From NCBI GenBank assembly GCA_031254715.1, contig JAIRTY010000539.1:1-9750 (forward strand): a DNA stretch of 9,750 bases. Reading direction: 5' to 3'. A program made the translations under genes and the position numbers. This document shows, one piece after another, positions 1-5,968 of the stretch (its first letter is position 1; each line of letters begins with the position of its first letter). Source of the stretch: Nocardiopsaceae bacterium (GTDB taxonomy: Bacteria > Actinomycetota > Actinomycetes > Streptosporangiales > Streptosporangiaceae). The notes beneath the pieces were generated by a model. It was not told where the DNA came from. It was given only the letters and a program-made list of their open reading frames with translations, and did not search any database.

Positions 1-4
1 CACG

Positions 5-886
5 GTGCGGGGGGTCGCCGCCTACTTCGATTTGATCACCGACGACGGGCGGTTGTTCTTCGGCGACAGTTTTCATTTTGGGTTCTTCGCCGACGGTCGG
101 CAGACCCTCGCCGAGGCGCTGGATGCTCACACCGACCTGGTCTGCGACCTGAGCGGGATCCGGCCGGGGATGCGGGTGCTGGATGTGGGTTGCGGCATCG
201 GCGAGCCGGCGCGGCGCATCGCCTCCCGGATCGACTGCGAGATCGTCGGATTGAACATCAGCCGGGAGCAGGTCAGTCAGGGTCGTGAGCTGATCGCCCG
301 GGCCGGGCTTGACGCGCGAGTGGACATCCGCCACGGCAACGTGCTGCAAATGCCCCTGCCCGATGGCAGCTTTGACGCGGCGATCTGCCTTGAGGTCGCC
401 GGCGATGTCTGTGTGCGTGCAGCGGACAAGCCGCGGCTGCTTGCCGAGTTGCGCCGGGTGCTGCGCCCGGGCGGGCGGGTCGGTTTTACTGACCTGGTGT
501 TCGACCGCCCGCCGACCGCAGCCGAGGACCGGGCATTGCGCGCGCTCCTCTACCACTCGGGCCGTGAGCTGGTCACCGACTGGCCGGGCCTGTTCGCCGC
601 CGCTGGCTTTCAGCTGACAGTGGTGCGCGACATCCAGGCGCAGACCCTGCCGACCTGGCAGCACGTCCGAGCGGTGTACCACCAGAGCGCGGCGCAGGTA
701 CAGGCACGTTACGGCCAGCGGCTCGCTCCCGGTTTCGCCCGCCGTATCGACCGCCAGGTCGGCCAGGTCGCCGCAGCAATCGAACGCTGCGGTCGCTACC
801 CGGCGCTTAGCGCTACCGCGCCCGGCACCCCGCCTGTGTCCCCCCAGGCCTTGCACCGTACTCACACCGCCGAACCCTGCCAGTAG
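5..886 (+). CDS. SAM-dependent class I methyltransferase (UbiE/sterol/tocopherol-type), probably 5'-partial
   Basis: This gene encodes a cytosolic class I methyltransferase that would move a methyl group from S-adenosylmethionine to a small, perhaps lipidic or isoprenoid, acceptor. Seen in the sequence: the glycine-rich SAM-binding motif I (VLDVGCGIGEPAR, residues 58-70), an acidic-loop region VGLNIS (81-86), LPDGSFDAAICLEV (118-131), and AELRRVLRPGGRVGFTDLV (147-165), all in family order. The N-terminal FFGDSFHFGFF (18-28) resembles the aromatic substrate-side segment of tocopherol/sterol/geranyl-PP methyltransferases. The reading frame is open to base 2, so the GTG at 5 may be internal and a few residues may lie outside the window. 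The tail after residue 265 (CGRYPAL) is Pro/Thr/His-rich and longer than I expect for the family, which could mean the original stop was lost. The next gene is convergent, so this gene belongs to a transcript coming from the left. The fold is certain; the substrate cannot be told. Confidence 0.88.
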   Translation: MRGVAAYFDLITDDGRLFFGDSFHFGFFADGRQTLAEALDAHTDLVCDLSGIRPGMRVLDVGCGIGEPARRIASRIDCEIVGLNISREQVSQGRELIARAGLDARVDIRHGNVLQMPLPDGSFDAAICLEVAGDVCVRAADKPRLLAELRRVLRPGGRVGFTDLVFDRPPTAAEDRALRALLYHSGRELVTDWPGLFAAAGFQLTVVRDIQAQTLPTWQHVRAVYHQSAAQVQARYGQRLAPGFARRIDRQVGQVAAAIERCGRYPALSATAPGTPPVSPQALHRTHTAEPCQ

Positions 887-890
887 GCCC

Positions 891-905
891 GGCACCACCC
901 GTGCC
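891..905 (+). terminator. Possible small hairpin after the methyltransferase gene
   Basis: Four bases after the methyltransferase stop, GGCAC and GTGCC form a perfect 5-bp inverted repeat around a 5-base loop (CACCC). There is no T-run, which is usual for actinomycete terminators. The stem is short, so this is a weak call. The rest of the 887-1129 gap between the convergent genes shows nothing convincing; a second small inverted repeat (CGCTCC, one base, GGAGCG at 1011-1023) has too little loop to fold as it stands. Confidence 0.2.
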
Positions 906-1129
906 CGCCAGCCCGGCGATCACGGCTTATACCACTGTGCTGCCAGGTCTCCCGCACCGCGGAGCAGGCAGTAAGCCCAGCCATCCGTTGACCCCAGACG
1001 GTGCTGCGAGCGCTCCCGGAGCGGCGGAAGAGTAAGTTCGCGGGGCCAGCCGCTCTTTGTGCTAAACACTGCTGCGCGGCCGAGAAGGTGCGGACTTCCA
1101 GGGCGGTGAGGTCGCGGGGTCACAGCGGG

Positions 1130-2365
1130 TTAGCTGGCGGCCCGTTCGGCGGTCAGGGTCTGGCCGGCTGATCGCAGCCGCGCGGCGAGCTCAGCTCCCA
1201 TCGCCGTCGCGGGGGTGAGAACGCCGGCCCGGGTGGGCAGGCTGTCGCCGTCCAGCGCCAGGCACAGTGCGCTCTCGCCGAGCATCACCGCGGTGGCGGC
1301 GTAACCGGGGTCGCCTTGGGCTTGCACCCGCGCCAGGTAGCGTGTGCCACTGGCGGTGCGGGCGTGGATGCGCATCCGGAAGTAGCCGGCTTGGCGGGCG
1401 TGTTCGCCCGGGCCGTCGCCGGGCTTGGGCAGGACCCTGCTCAGCGCCGCGCGGGCGGGTGGGAAGGCCATGCTGGCCATCGACGCTTTCAGCCCGGCCG
1501 CGAGCCCGGCAGCCAGGAGTGGCGCGGCGGGGCCACGGAACCCGGTGACCTCCCGGTAGCGGAACCGGCGGCCGTAGGCCCAGTCCTGCAACGCGTTACT
1601 GCGCCGCACCACCCGCGTATTGAACCCTGCCATGACGAACGGGCCGGCCCACAGGCCCAGTTCCGGTTCGTGGCGAGGCCACTGCAGGTCGGCTTCGTCG
1701 CCGAGGTTGGGCTCGGCGGCCCGGTCCGGGCTGAGCGCGTAGGGGTCCTCCACCAGCCGGCGGGCCTGCGCGCTGGCCCGCATCTCATCCCACTGGCCGA
1801 TTCCTGAGGCCAGCGTCCCGCCGCTCAAACCGCCGCGCATGGCGGTCACTACCAGCGTGGCGTCTTCCAGTTCGCCGGCCCCGTCGGCGCGGGCGGCCTC
1901 GTGCAGGGACAGCACGCCCAGGTCCGATGGGATGGAATCGAAGCCGCAGGAATGGACGATGCGCGCGCCCGAACCCGCCGCCAGGTCTTGGCAGCGGTCG
2001 ATGCTGTCCCTGACAAACAGCGTCTCCCCGGTCAGGTCCGCGTAGTGGGTCCCGGCGCGGGCGCAGGCCTCAACCAGCGCCAGCCCGTGGCGCCGGTACG
2101 GGCCGACCGTGGTCGCGACTACCCGGGTGCGGCGCGCGAGTGCGGCCAGCGACGCAGGGTCCGTGGCGTCCGCCGCCACCAGCGGCCACCCGGAGGCCGG
2201 GCCGCTCAGGCCGGCCTGGACCTCGGCGAGCTTGCGCGCGGACCGCCCGGCCAGGCCGATCCGGACTCCGGTCGGCGCATGTCCGGCCAGGTACTCCGCC
2301 ACTAGCCGCCCGGCGAACCCGGTGGCGCCGAACACCACCAGGCCAAATTCGCGGTCATCGCTCAC
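1130..2365 (-). CDS. Saccharopine dehydrogenase-like / trans-acting enoyl reductase family oxidoreductase
   Basis: The 411-aa product is an NAD(P)-dependent oxidoreductase of the saccharopine dehydrogenase-like superfamily, close in layout to the mycobacterial trans-acting enoyl reductases (Rv2953/Rv2449c type) that act in lipid or polyketide reduction. Seen in the sequence: an N-terminal Rossmann motif VFGATGFAGRLVAEYL (residues 11-26), a second strand with GLAGRS (37-42), TTVGPYRRHG (85-94), HYADLTGE (107-114) and HSCGFDSIPSDLG (138-150). The last two are hallmarks of this subfamily. Length matches the family (about 410-420 aa). The start is a GTG at 2365; an ATG at 2358 is out of frame. 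There is no strong SD, only a G-rich GGGCGG touching the start codon. The gene is convergent with the methyltransferase and divergent from the decayed VOC gene. Substrate unknown: it may reduce an acyl or polyketide intermediate, but nothing nearby (no PKS) supports a pathway. Confidence 0.88.
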   Translation of the reverse strand: MSDDREFGLVVFGATGFAGRLVAEYLAGHAPTGVRIGLAGRSARKLAEVQAGLSGPASGWPLVAADATDPASLAALARRTRVVATTVGPYRRHGLALVEACARAGTHYADLTGETLFVRDSIDRCQDLAAGSGARIVHSCGFDSIPSDLGVLSLHEAARADGAGELEDATLVVTAMRGGLSGGTLASGIGQWDEMRASAQARRLVEDPYALSPDRAAEPNLGDEADLQWPRHEPELGLWAGPFVMAGFNTRVVRRSNALQDWAYGRRFRYREVTGFRGPAAPLLAAGLAAGLKASMASMAFPPARAALSRVLPKPGDGPGEHARQAGYFRMRIHARTASGTRYLARVQAQGDPGYAATAVMLGESALCLALDGDSLPTRAGVLTPATAMGAELAARLRSAGQTLTAERAAS

Positions 2366-2422
2366 CCGCCCATCGTCGCAGGCTCAGCCGCATGGGCGGG
2401 CGGGTCCAACCACACCGGAGTC

Positions 2423-2702
2423 TGCGCAGCTCATCGGCCGCCCGACGGAGGTACCCCGGCTGGAGCTCTCGAGCTTCGTCCGGCCAGCTCACCAGCCCGG
2501 ATCACCTGCCGCTATGGCCAACGAGCTGGGGCTGCGCAACGTGGCCTTCGAGGTCGGCGACCTCCAGGCGGCTGTCGACTGGCTGGTCGCAGATGGCTAC
2601 GGGCTGGTCGGCGGCATCGGCCAGTACGAGCACATGTGGCGCATGGCCTACGTGCGCGGTCCGGAGGGAATCATCGTCTCCCTGGCCGAGCGGATCGGCT
2701 GA
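2423..2702 (+). pseudogene. Remnant of a VOC/glyoxalase-fold protein (C-terminal half, +1 frameshift)
   Basis: From 2457 to the TGA at 2700-2702 the frame gives RLELSSFVRP, then MANELGLRNVAFEVGDLQAA and finally RGPEGIIVSLAERIG. This is the second half of a vicinal-oxygen-chelate (glyoxalase/bleomycin-resistance fold) protein with its usual C-terminal ending. Members of this family normally read R-x-PDGG-T/S-RLELSSF just before. Here PPDGGT is found at 2441-2455 but one frame away, joined to RLELSSF if one C of the C4 run at 2454-2457 is removed. Upstream of about 2423 no N-terminal half (first beta-alpha-beta-beta-beta module, metal His) is visible, and the divergent oxidoreductase gene starts at 2365. 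An ATG at 2514 could start a 62-aa product, but that would be half a domain with no SD. I infer a truncated, frameshifted pseudogene; a sequencing error explains the shift but not the missing half. Confidence 0.72.
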
Positions 2703-2748
2703 CGCGCCTTCGTCGCGGCCGGCCGAGAGTGCAGCCTGGCGGGCCGCG

Positions 2749-2756
2749 CATACTGT
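2749..2756 (+). promoter_or_regulatory. Possible -10 element for a leaderless VOC transcript
   Basis: The bases CATACTGT lie 4 to 12 bases before the ATG at 2761 and no SD is visible in front of that ATG. Overlapping hexamers CATACT (6-base gap to the ATG) and TACTGT (4-base gap) resemble the TAnnnT -10 element found next to leaderless actinobacterial start codons. No -35 is obvious. This is inference from spacing only. Confidence 0.25.
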
Positions 2757-2760
2757 CCGC

Positions 2761-3132
2761 ATGCCTGTGCGACTTCACCACATCGTCATTGACGCGCACG
2801 ATCTGCCTGGGCTGGCCCGGTTCTGGACGCAAGCGCTCGGCTGGAAGGTTCTTTCTGAGCGTGAGCGCGAGGTCGTCATCGGGCCGGACGAGAATGCGCC
2901 GGTCGGAATGTGCTTCATGCCGGTCACCGATCCCAAGAGCGTCAAGAACCGCATGCACCTCGACGTGACCACCAGCGCCCAGGATCGTGACCAGGAGATC
3001 GAGCGCCTTTTGGCGCTCGGAGCCCGCAGGGCCGACGTAGGGCAGACCGGCGCAGAGTCCTGGATTGTGCTGGCTGACCCTGAGGGCAACGAGTTCTGCG
3101 TGATCCGCCCGAAGCAGACGCTCATCCGTTGA
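2761..3132 (+). CDS. VOC family (glyoxalase-like) protein
   Basis: This is a complete 123-aa protein of the vicinal-oxygen-chelate fold, the group that includes glyoxalase I, ring-cleaving dioxygenases and bleomycin/fosfomycin resistance proteins. It begins MPVRLHHIVIDAHDLPGLARF, with a His pair at residues 6-7 opening the first beta-alpha-beta-beta-beta module and FWTQALGWKV (21-30) typical of the 'FY...LGW' helix. The second module opens with NRMHLDV (63-69; His66 is a likely metal ligand) and closes with DPEGNEFCVI (106-115; Glu111 a likely ligand). The layout fits the single-domain Glyoxalase_6-type proteins. ATG 2761 is chosen because the domain begins at once and the frame upstream is unlike the family. 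It follows the VOC remnant by 58 bases, but the two do not look like a recent duplication. Probable role: metal-dependent detoxification or binding of a small molecule; substrate unknown. Confidence 0.85.
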   Translation: MPVRLHHIVIDAHDLPGLARFWTQALGWKVLSEREREVVIGPDENAPVGMCFMPVTDPKSVKNRMHLDVTTSAQDRDQEIERLLALGARRADVGQTGAESWIVLADPEGNEFCVIRPKQTLIR

Positions 3133-3164
3133 AGACCAGCCCAGTCCAGATCGCCGCGGTCACC

Positions 3165-3180
3165 GGCATGAACGGATGCC
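3165..3180. repeat. Short inverted repeat (possible hairpin after the VOC gene)
   Basis: GGCAT and ATGCC form a perfect 5-bp inverted repeat around a 6-base loop, about 30 bases past the VOC stop codon. It could be a weak terminator. It has no T-run. Confidence 0.2.
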
Positions 3181-3217
3181 AGCAATGATGAGGCGACCGC
3201 TCGGATAGGGGGTGACG

Positions 3218-3386
3218 ATGAGGCAACCGACGCTGTTCCTGACTGTGGGGCTCCCATGCACCGGGAAGACCATTGCTGCGCGCCCTCGAACCCGGCAACA
3301 ACGTCGTGATCGACTACGGCCTCTGGGGCCGGGACGAGCGTCCGTTGGGCTACGACCCCTGTCTGCCGGCCGGCCTCGTCAGCTGA
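3218..3386 (+). pseudogene. Remnant of a P-loop (AAA/zeta-toxin-like) ATP-binding kinase
   Basis: An ATG at 3218 (or GTG at 3212), preceded by the SD-like run AGGGGG, starts MRQPTLFLTVGLPCTGKTIAAR. This is a beta strand followed by a Walker A motif (GLPCTGKT) as in small AAA-type kinases related to zeta toxin and chloramphenicol phosphotransferase. After about 22 codons the family sequence continues in another frame: from 3282, ALEPGNNVVIDYGLWGRDER can be read, which in intact relatives (ALxLGxxVVLDFGLWGRDER) lies some 45-50 residues after the P-loop. The frame then ends at TGA 3384-3386. So the gene has lost an internal segment, with an out-of-frame join near 3281, and all of its C-terminal half. 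Its 3' end overlaps the end of the convergent XRE gene by 8 bases. It should make no active kinase. Confidence 0.7.
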
Positions 3387-4218
3387 TCGCGCGGAGAGTG
3401 CCGGCGGGCTGGCGGCGCAGCCGTTCCATGGCTTGCGCGGTCGTTTCGTCGGCGGGCAGGAGGACGACCAGTTCCTGCGCGTCGGCGCGCGGCAGTTCCA
3501 GCCGTTCTCGCTGCCACCGCAGCTCGTGCGCAGTGGGGTGGTTGAGCCGGAGCGGGAGCTGTGGCGGGGGCAGGTGGCGGCTGAGGCGGCGGGTGAACTC
3601 CTGCCCGGCGAGCGGGGCGAGTTCGGCCTTGAACCATTCGGAGGCCTCCGCGGACGGCCCGAGCCACAGGTCGAAGGCCTGTTCGTCGGCGACCTGGTCC
3701 CAGTCGGCGAAGAACGTCCGGGCCCGCGGATCGGTGAACACGTACCGCGTCAGGTTCGGCGCCTGTGTTTCCAGTAGCCCGCTGCCGCGTGTCACCAGCT
3801 CGAACCCGCTGGTGTGCGCGAGCACGTCGCCGAGCCGGTTGGTGACGAACGCGGCCGCGGGCTCGAGAAGCTGGAGGGTCTCCAGCACGGCGGGGCGGAG
3901 GTTGCGGCTGGGCGGCGCTGGCCGCCGGTGCCCGGCGCAGGCTCCGCCGGTGATCTTGGCGAGATAGCGCAGGTGGCCGCGTTGGGCGGCGTCCAGGCTC
4001 AGGGCGTCGGCGAGGGCGCTGACAACAGCGGGGGAGGGGTTGCGGTCCCGTCCTTGCTCGATGCGGGTGAGGTATTCGACGCTGATCCCGGCGCGGATGG
4101 CCAGGTCTGAGCGCCGCAGCCCCGGGGAGCGCCGACGGCCCCGGTCGGGAATCCCGAACGACCCGGGCTGGATGCTGTCGCGCTTGGCGCGGACGAAGTC
4201 GCCCAGTGGCGTGCCCAT
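3379..4218 (-). CDS. XRE-family regulator with MmyB-like ligand-binding domain
   Basis: The 279-aa product is a DNA-binding regulator. Residues 34-76 (LRRSDLAIRAGISVEYLTRIEQGRDRNPS and following) form an XRE helix-turn-helix; SVEYLTRIEQGRDRNPS is the typical recognition-helix region. From about residue 100 the protein matches the MmyB-like, PAS-related ligand-binding domain (LLEPAAAFVTNRLGDVLAHT, NLTRYVFTDPRARTFFADWD, LNHPTAHELRW), which in relatives is proposed to bind a fatty acid or other small ligand. The ATG at 4218 is chosen because the family begins MxxxLGDFVRAKR and because a TACACT element lies 6 bases upstream; a longer frame to 4428 would overlap the divergent FMN reductase gene. 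The gene is divergent from an FMN reductase/aldo-keto reductase pair, a common arrangement in which such regulators control the redox genes next to them. The last 8 bases overlap the decayed kinase gene. Confidence 0.93.
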   Translation of the reverse strand: MGTPLGDFVRAKRDSIQPGSFGIPDRGRRRSPGLRRSDLAIRAGISVEYLTRIEQGRDRNPSPAVVSALADALSLDAAQRGHLRYLAKITGGACAGHRRPAPPSRNLRPAVLETLQLLEPAAAFVTNRLGDVLAHTSGFELVTRGSGLLETQAPNLTRYVFTDPRARTFFADWDQVADEQAFDLWLGPSAEASEWFKAELAPLAGQEFTRRLSRHLPPPQLPLRLNHPTAHELRWQRERLELPRADAQELVVLLPADETTAQAMERLRRQPAGTLRAIS

Positions 4219-4224
4219 GCCCGC

Positions 4225-4230
4225 AGTGTA
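4225..4230 (-). promoter_or_regulatory. -10 element for a leaderless XRE transcript
   Basis: On the reverse strand TACACT matches TAnnnT and is separated from the ATG at 4218 by exactly six bases (GCGGGC), so transcription would start at or next to the A of the start codon. No SD precedes that ATG, which fits a leaderless mRNA. No good -35 hexamer is seen at 16-19 bases. Confidence 0.5.
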
Positions 4231-4255
4231 GTGGCGGTGCCGGTGCGCCCGGCTG

Positions 4256-4274
4256 CCGCAGGGTGGCCCTGCGG
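4256..4274. promoter_or_regulatory. 8-bp inverted repeat, candidate XRE operator
   Basis: CCGCAGGG, three bases (TGG), CCCTGCGG is a perfect 8-bp inverted repeat in the 112-base region between the divergent XRE and FMN reductase genes. It lies 38-56 bases before the XRE start, next to the expected -35 region, and 57-75 bases before the FMN reductase start. A site here could affect both promoters. High GC makes chance GC-rich repeats more likely, so this is a moderate call. Confidence 0.4.
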
Positions 4275-4330
4275 GGGCCAGCCTGGGCCCGGTCTGGCTG
4301 CCAGCGCCGCCACGATGGACCGTGGTGTGC

Positions 4331-4924
4331 ATGAGTGGGAAGCGCAAGCTAGTGATCGTCATCGGCAGCGTCCGCCAGGGCCGGTTCGGGCCCGTCGTTG
4401 CCTCGTGGGTCGCCGGGCAGGCACGCATGCACGGCGGGTTCGACGTCGAGGTCGCAGACCTCGCCGACGCCGAGATCCCGTTGTCGTTGCCGGAAGTGCC
4501 GCCGAAGTTCGCCGGCGATTCCTACCCGCGGCCGGCAGGGATGGCGTCCTTGACGTCCAGCCTGGTGGAGGCGGATGCGTTCATCCTGGTCACGCCGGAG
4601 TACAACCACGGCTACCCCGCGTCCTTGAAGGCCGCCATCGACTGGCATTTCACCCAGTGGACCGCCAAGCCCGTGGCTTTCGTCAGCTACGGCGGCGCAG
4701 CCGGAGGCCGTCATGCCGTCCTCCACTTGGAGAACGTGCTCACCGAACTGCACGCGGTGACCATCCGCGACGGGCTGGCGTTCCCGGACTACTTCGCGAC
4801 ATGGGAAGAGGGCCAGCCACGGGACCCCGAGGCGCCCGGGTACGCCAAGGCCATGCTGGACCAGCTCGCGTGGTGGGCCTCCGCGCTCAGCGCGGCACGC
4901 GACGCGGCCCCGTACCCCGCCTGA
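4331..4924 (+). CDS. NADPH-dependent FMN reductase (flavodoxin-like fold)
   Basis: The 197-aa product belongs to the NAD(P)H-dependent FMN reductase/azoreductase/quinone reductase family. These are cytosolic flavoproteins that pass electrons from NAD(P)H to FMN, quinones, azo dyes or chromate. Seen in the sequence: VIVIGSVRQGRFGP (8-20), in which GSVRQGR is the FMN-phosphate loop; PEYNHGYPASLKAAIDW (89-105), the family signature at the flavin and dimer face; and SYGGAAGG (119-126), near the isoalloxazine ring. Length fits (about 180-200 aa). ATG 4331 is preferred; a GTG at 4322 would add only three residues. The SD is poor (GGA at 4317-4319). The aldo/keto reductase gene starts 11 bases after the stop with its own SD, so the two form an operon, with a divergent XRE regulator as the probable controller. 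Confidence 0.92.
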   Translation: MSGKRKLVIVIGSVRQGRFGPVVASWVAGQARMHGGFDVEVADLADAEIPLSLPEVPPKFAGDSYPRPAGMASLTSSLVEADAFILVTPEYNHGYPASLKAAIDWHFTQWTAKPVAFVSYGGAAGGRHAVLHLENVLTELHAVTIRDGLAFPDYFATWEEGQPRDPEAPGYAKAMLDQLAWWASALSAARDAAPYPA

Positions 4925-4935
4925 GTGGAGTCCTC

Positions 4936-5904
4936 GTGGACTACACCAGGCTCGGTCCTTCGGGGCTGAGGGTGAGCCGCATCGCGCTCGGCTGCATGGG
5001 ATTCGGCGACCCCGGCCTCGGGGTCAATCCCTGGACGATGGATGACGCCGCCGCCGCGCCGATCTTCCGCCGGGCGGCCGACCTGGGCATCACGCTCTGG
5101 GATACCGCCAACGTCTACGGTCACGGCACCTCCGAGGAGGTCGTCGGACGCGCCATCCAGCGCTACACCCGCCGGGAGAACGTGGTTCTCGCGACCAAGG
5201 TCCACCTTCCGATGCACCCTGGTCCCGGCGGGTCCGGGCTGTCCCGCAAGGCGATCATGGAACAGGTCGACGGCTCACTGGCCCGGCTGCAAACCGACTA
5301 CATCGACCTCTACCAGATCCACCGCTTCGATCCGGGCACCCCGGTCGAGGAGACGATGCAGGCCCTCGACGACGTCGTCAGGGCCGGGAAGGCGCGGTAC
5401 ATCGGCGCCTCCTCGATGTGGGCCTGGCAGTTCTCCAAGCTGCAATACATCGCCGAGCGGCACGGGTGGGCCAAGTTCATCTCGATGCAGGACCAGTACA
5501 GCCTCGTGCAACGCGAGGAAGAACGCGAGATGTTCGGCCTGCTCGCAGACCAGGGCGTCGCCAGCCTGCCCTGGTGCCCATTGGCCAGGGGACGTCTTGC
5601 ACGCCCTTACGGACACCGGACGGCACGCTCGGCGGCAGACCCTGTCGGCCAGCGGTTCTTCGGCGACAGCGATCGTTCCATCATTGATGCCGTCCACCAC
5701 GTCGCGACCGAACGCGGCGTCCCCATGGCCCAAGTCGCGCTCGCATGGGTGCTCGGCAACCCCGTGGTCGTCGCTCCCATCGTCGGAGCGACCAGCCCGC
5801 AGCACCTCGACGACGCCGTAGCCGCCCTCGATGTGCGGCTCACCGAAGAAGAGGTCAAGACGCTCGAGGCCCCTTACACGCCGCGCCAGCCGACCGGATT
5901 CTGA
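4936..5904 (+). CDS. Aldo/keto reductase
   Basis: The 322-aa product is an NADPH-dependent aldo/keto reductase with a TIM-barrel fold that reduces aldehydes or ketones in the cytosol. The catalytic tetrad is complete: Asp56 and Tyr61 (LWDTANVYGHG), Lys88 (ATKVHLP) and His129 (DLYQIHRFD). The C-terminal cofactor region reads NPVVVAPIVGATSPQHLDDA, and the end (PYTPRQPTGF) is the usual finish of this subgroup. GTG 4936 is chosen: GGAG at 4927-4930 gives an SD with 5-base spacing, and RLGPSGLRVSRIALGCMGFG then falls at the correct N-terminus. The same frame is open back to 4231, but that stretch is out of frame with the FMN reductase and does not look like protein. Co-transcribed with the FMN reductase; together they suggest a carbonyl/quinone detoxification or redox-balance operon. 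The natural substrate is unknown. Confidence 0.95.
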   Translation: MDYTRLGPSGLRVSRIALGCMGFGDPGLGVNPWTMDDAAAAPIFRRAADLGITLWDTANVYGHGTSEEVVGRAIQRYTRRENVVLATKVHLPMHPGPGGSGLSRKAIMEQVDGSLARLQTDYIDLYQIHRFDPGTPVEETMQALDDVVRAGKARYIGASSMWAWQFSKLQYIAERHGWAKFISMQDQYSLVQREEEREMFGLLADQGVASLPWCPLARGRLARPYGHRTARSAADPVGQRFFGDSDRSIIDAVHHVATERGVPMAQVALAWVLGNPVVVAPIVGATSPQHLDDAVAALDVRLTEEEVKTLEAPYTPRQPTGF

Positions 5905-5968
5905 CGTCGGCGGCCACGCGGGCAAGCAGTCCGCGATCGCAAGGAAAGGCCGTAAGAAGAAGGCCTGA
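5903..5968 (+). other. Lys/Arg-rich coding-like scrap (possible 3' end of a lost gene)
   Basis: One frame of the gap between the aldo/keto reductase and the peptidase reads ...GGHAGKQSAIARKGRKKKA and stops at TGA 5966-5968, directly against the peptidase stop codon. It looks like the basic tail of a nucleic-acid-binding protein. It has no start of its own and no recognisable domain upstream in that frame. In the same bases, AGGCC (5947-5951) and GGCCT (5962-5966) could form a weak hairpin between the convergent genes. Confidence 0.2.

Noticed and set aside
920..1123. A 67-codon reverse-strand frame in the gap between the first two genes.
   Set aside because: No SD, no recognisable motif, ordinary composition for GC-rich noncoding DNA; it fills a convergent gap.
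2109..2513. Long forward frames across the start of the reverse oxidoreductase gene.
   Set aside because: They are antisense readings of the oxidoreductase; only the part after about 2423 has VOC sequence.
4231..4935. Aldo/keto reductase as a 557-residue fusion reaching back to 4231.
   Set aside because: The extra part is an alternate-frame reading of the FMN reductase gene, Arg/Pro-rich and without domain features; GTG 4936 has an SD.
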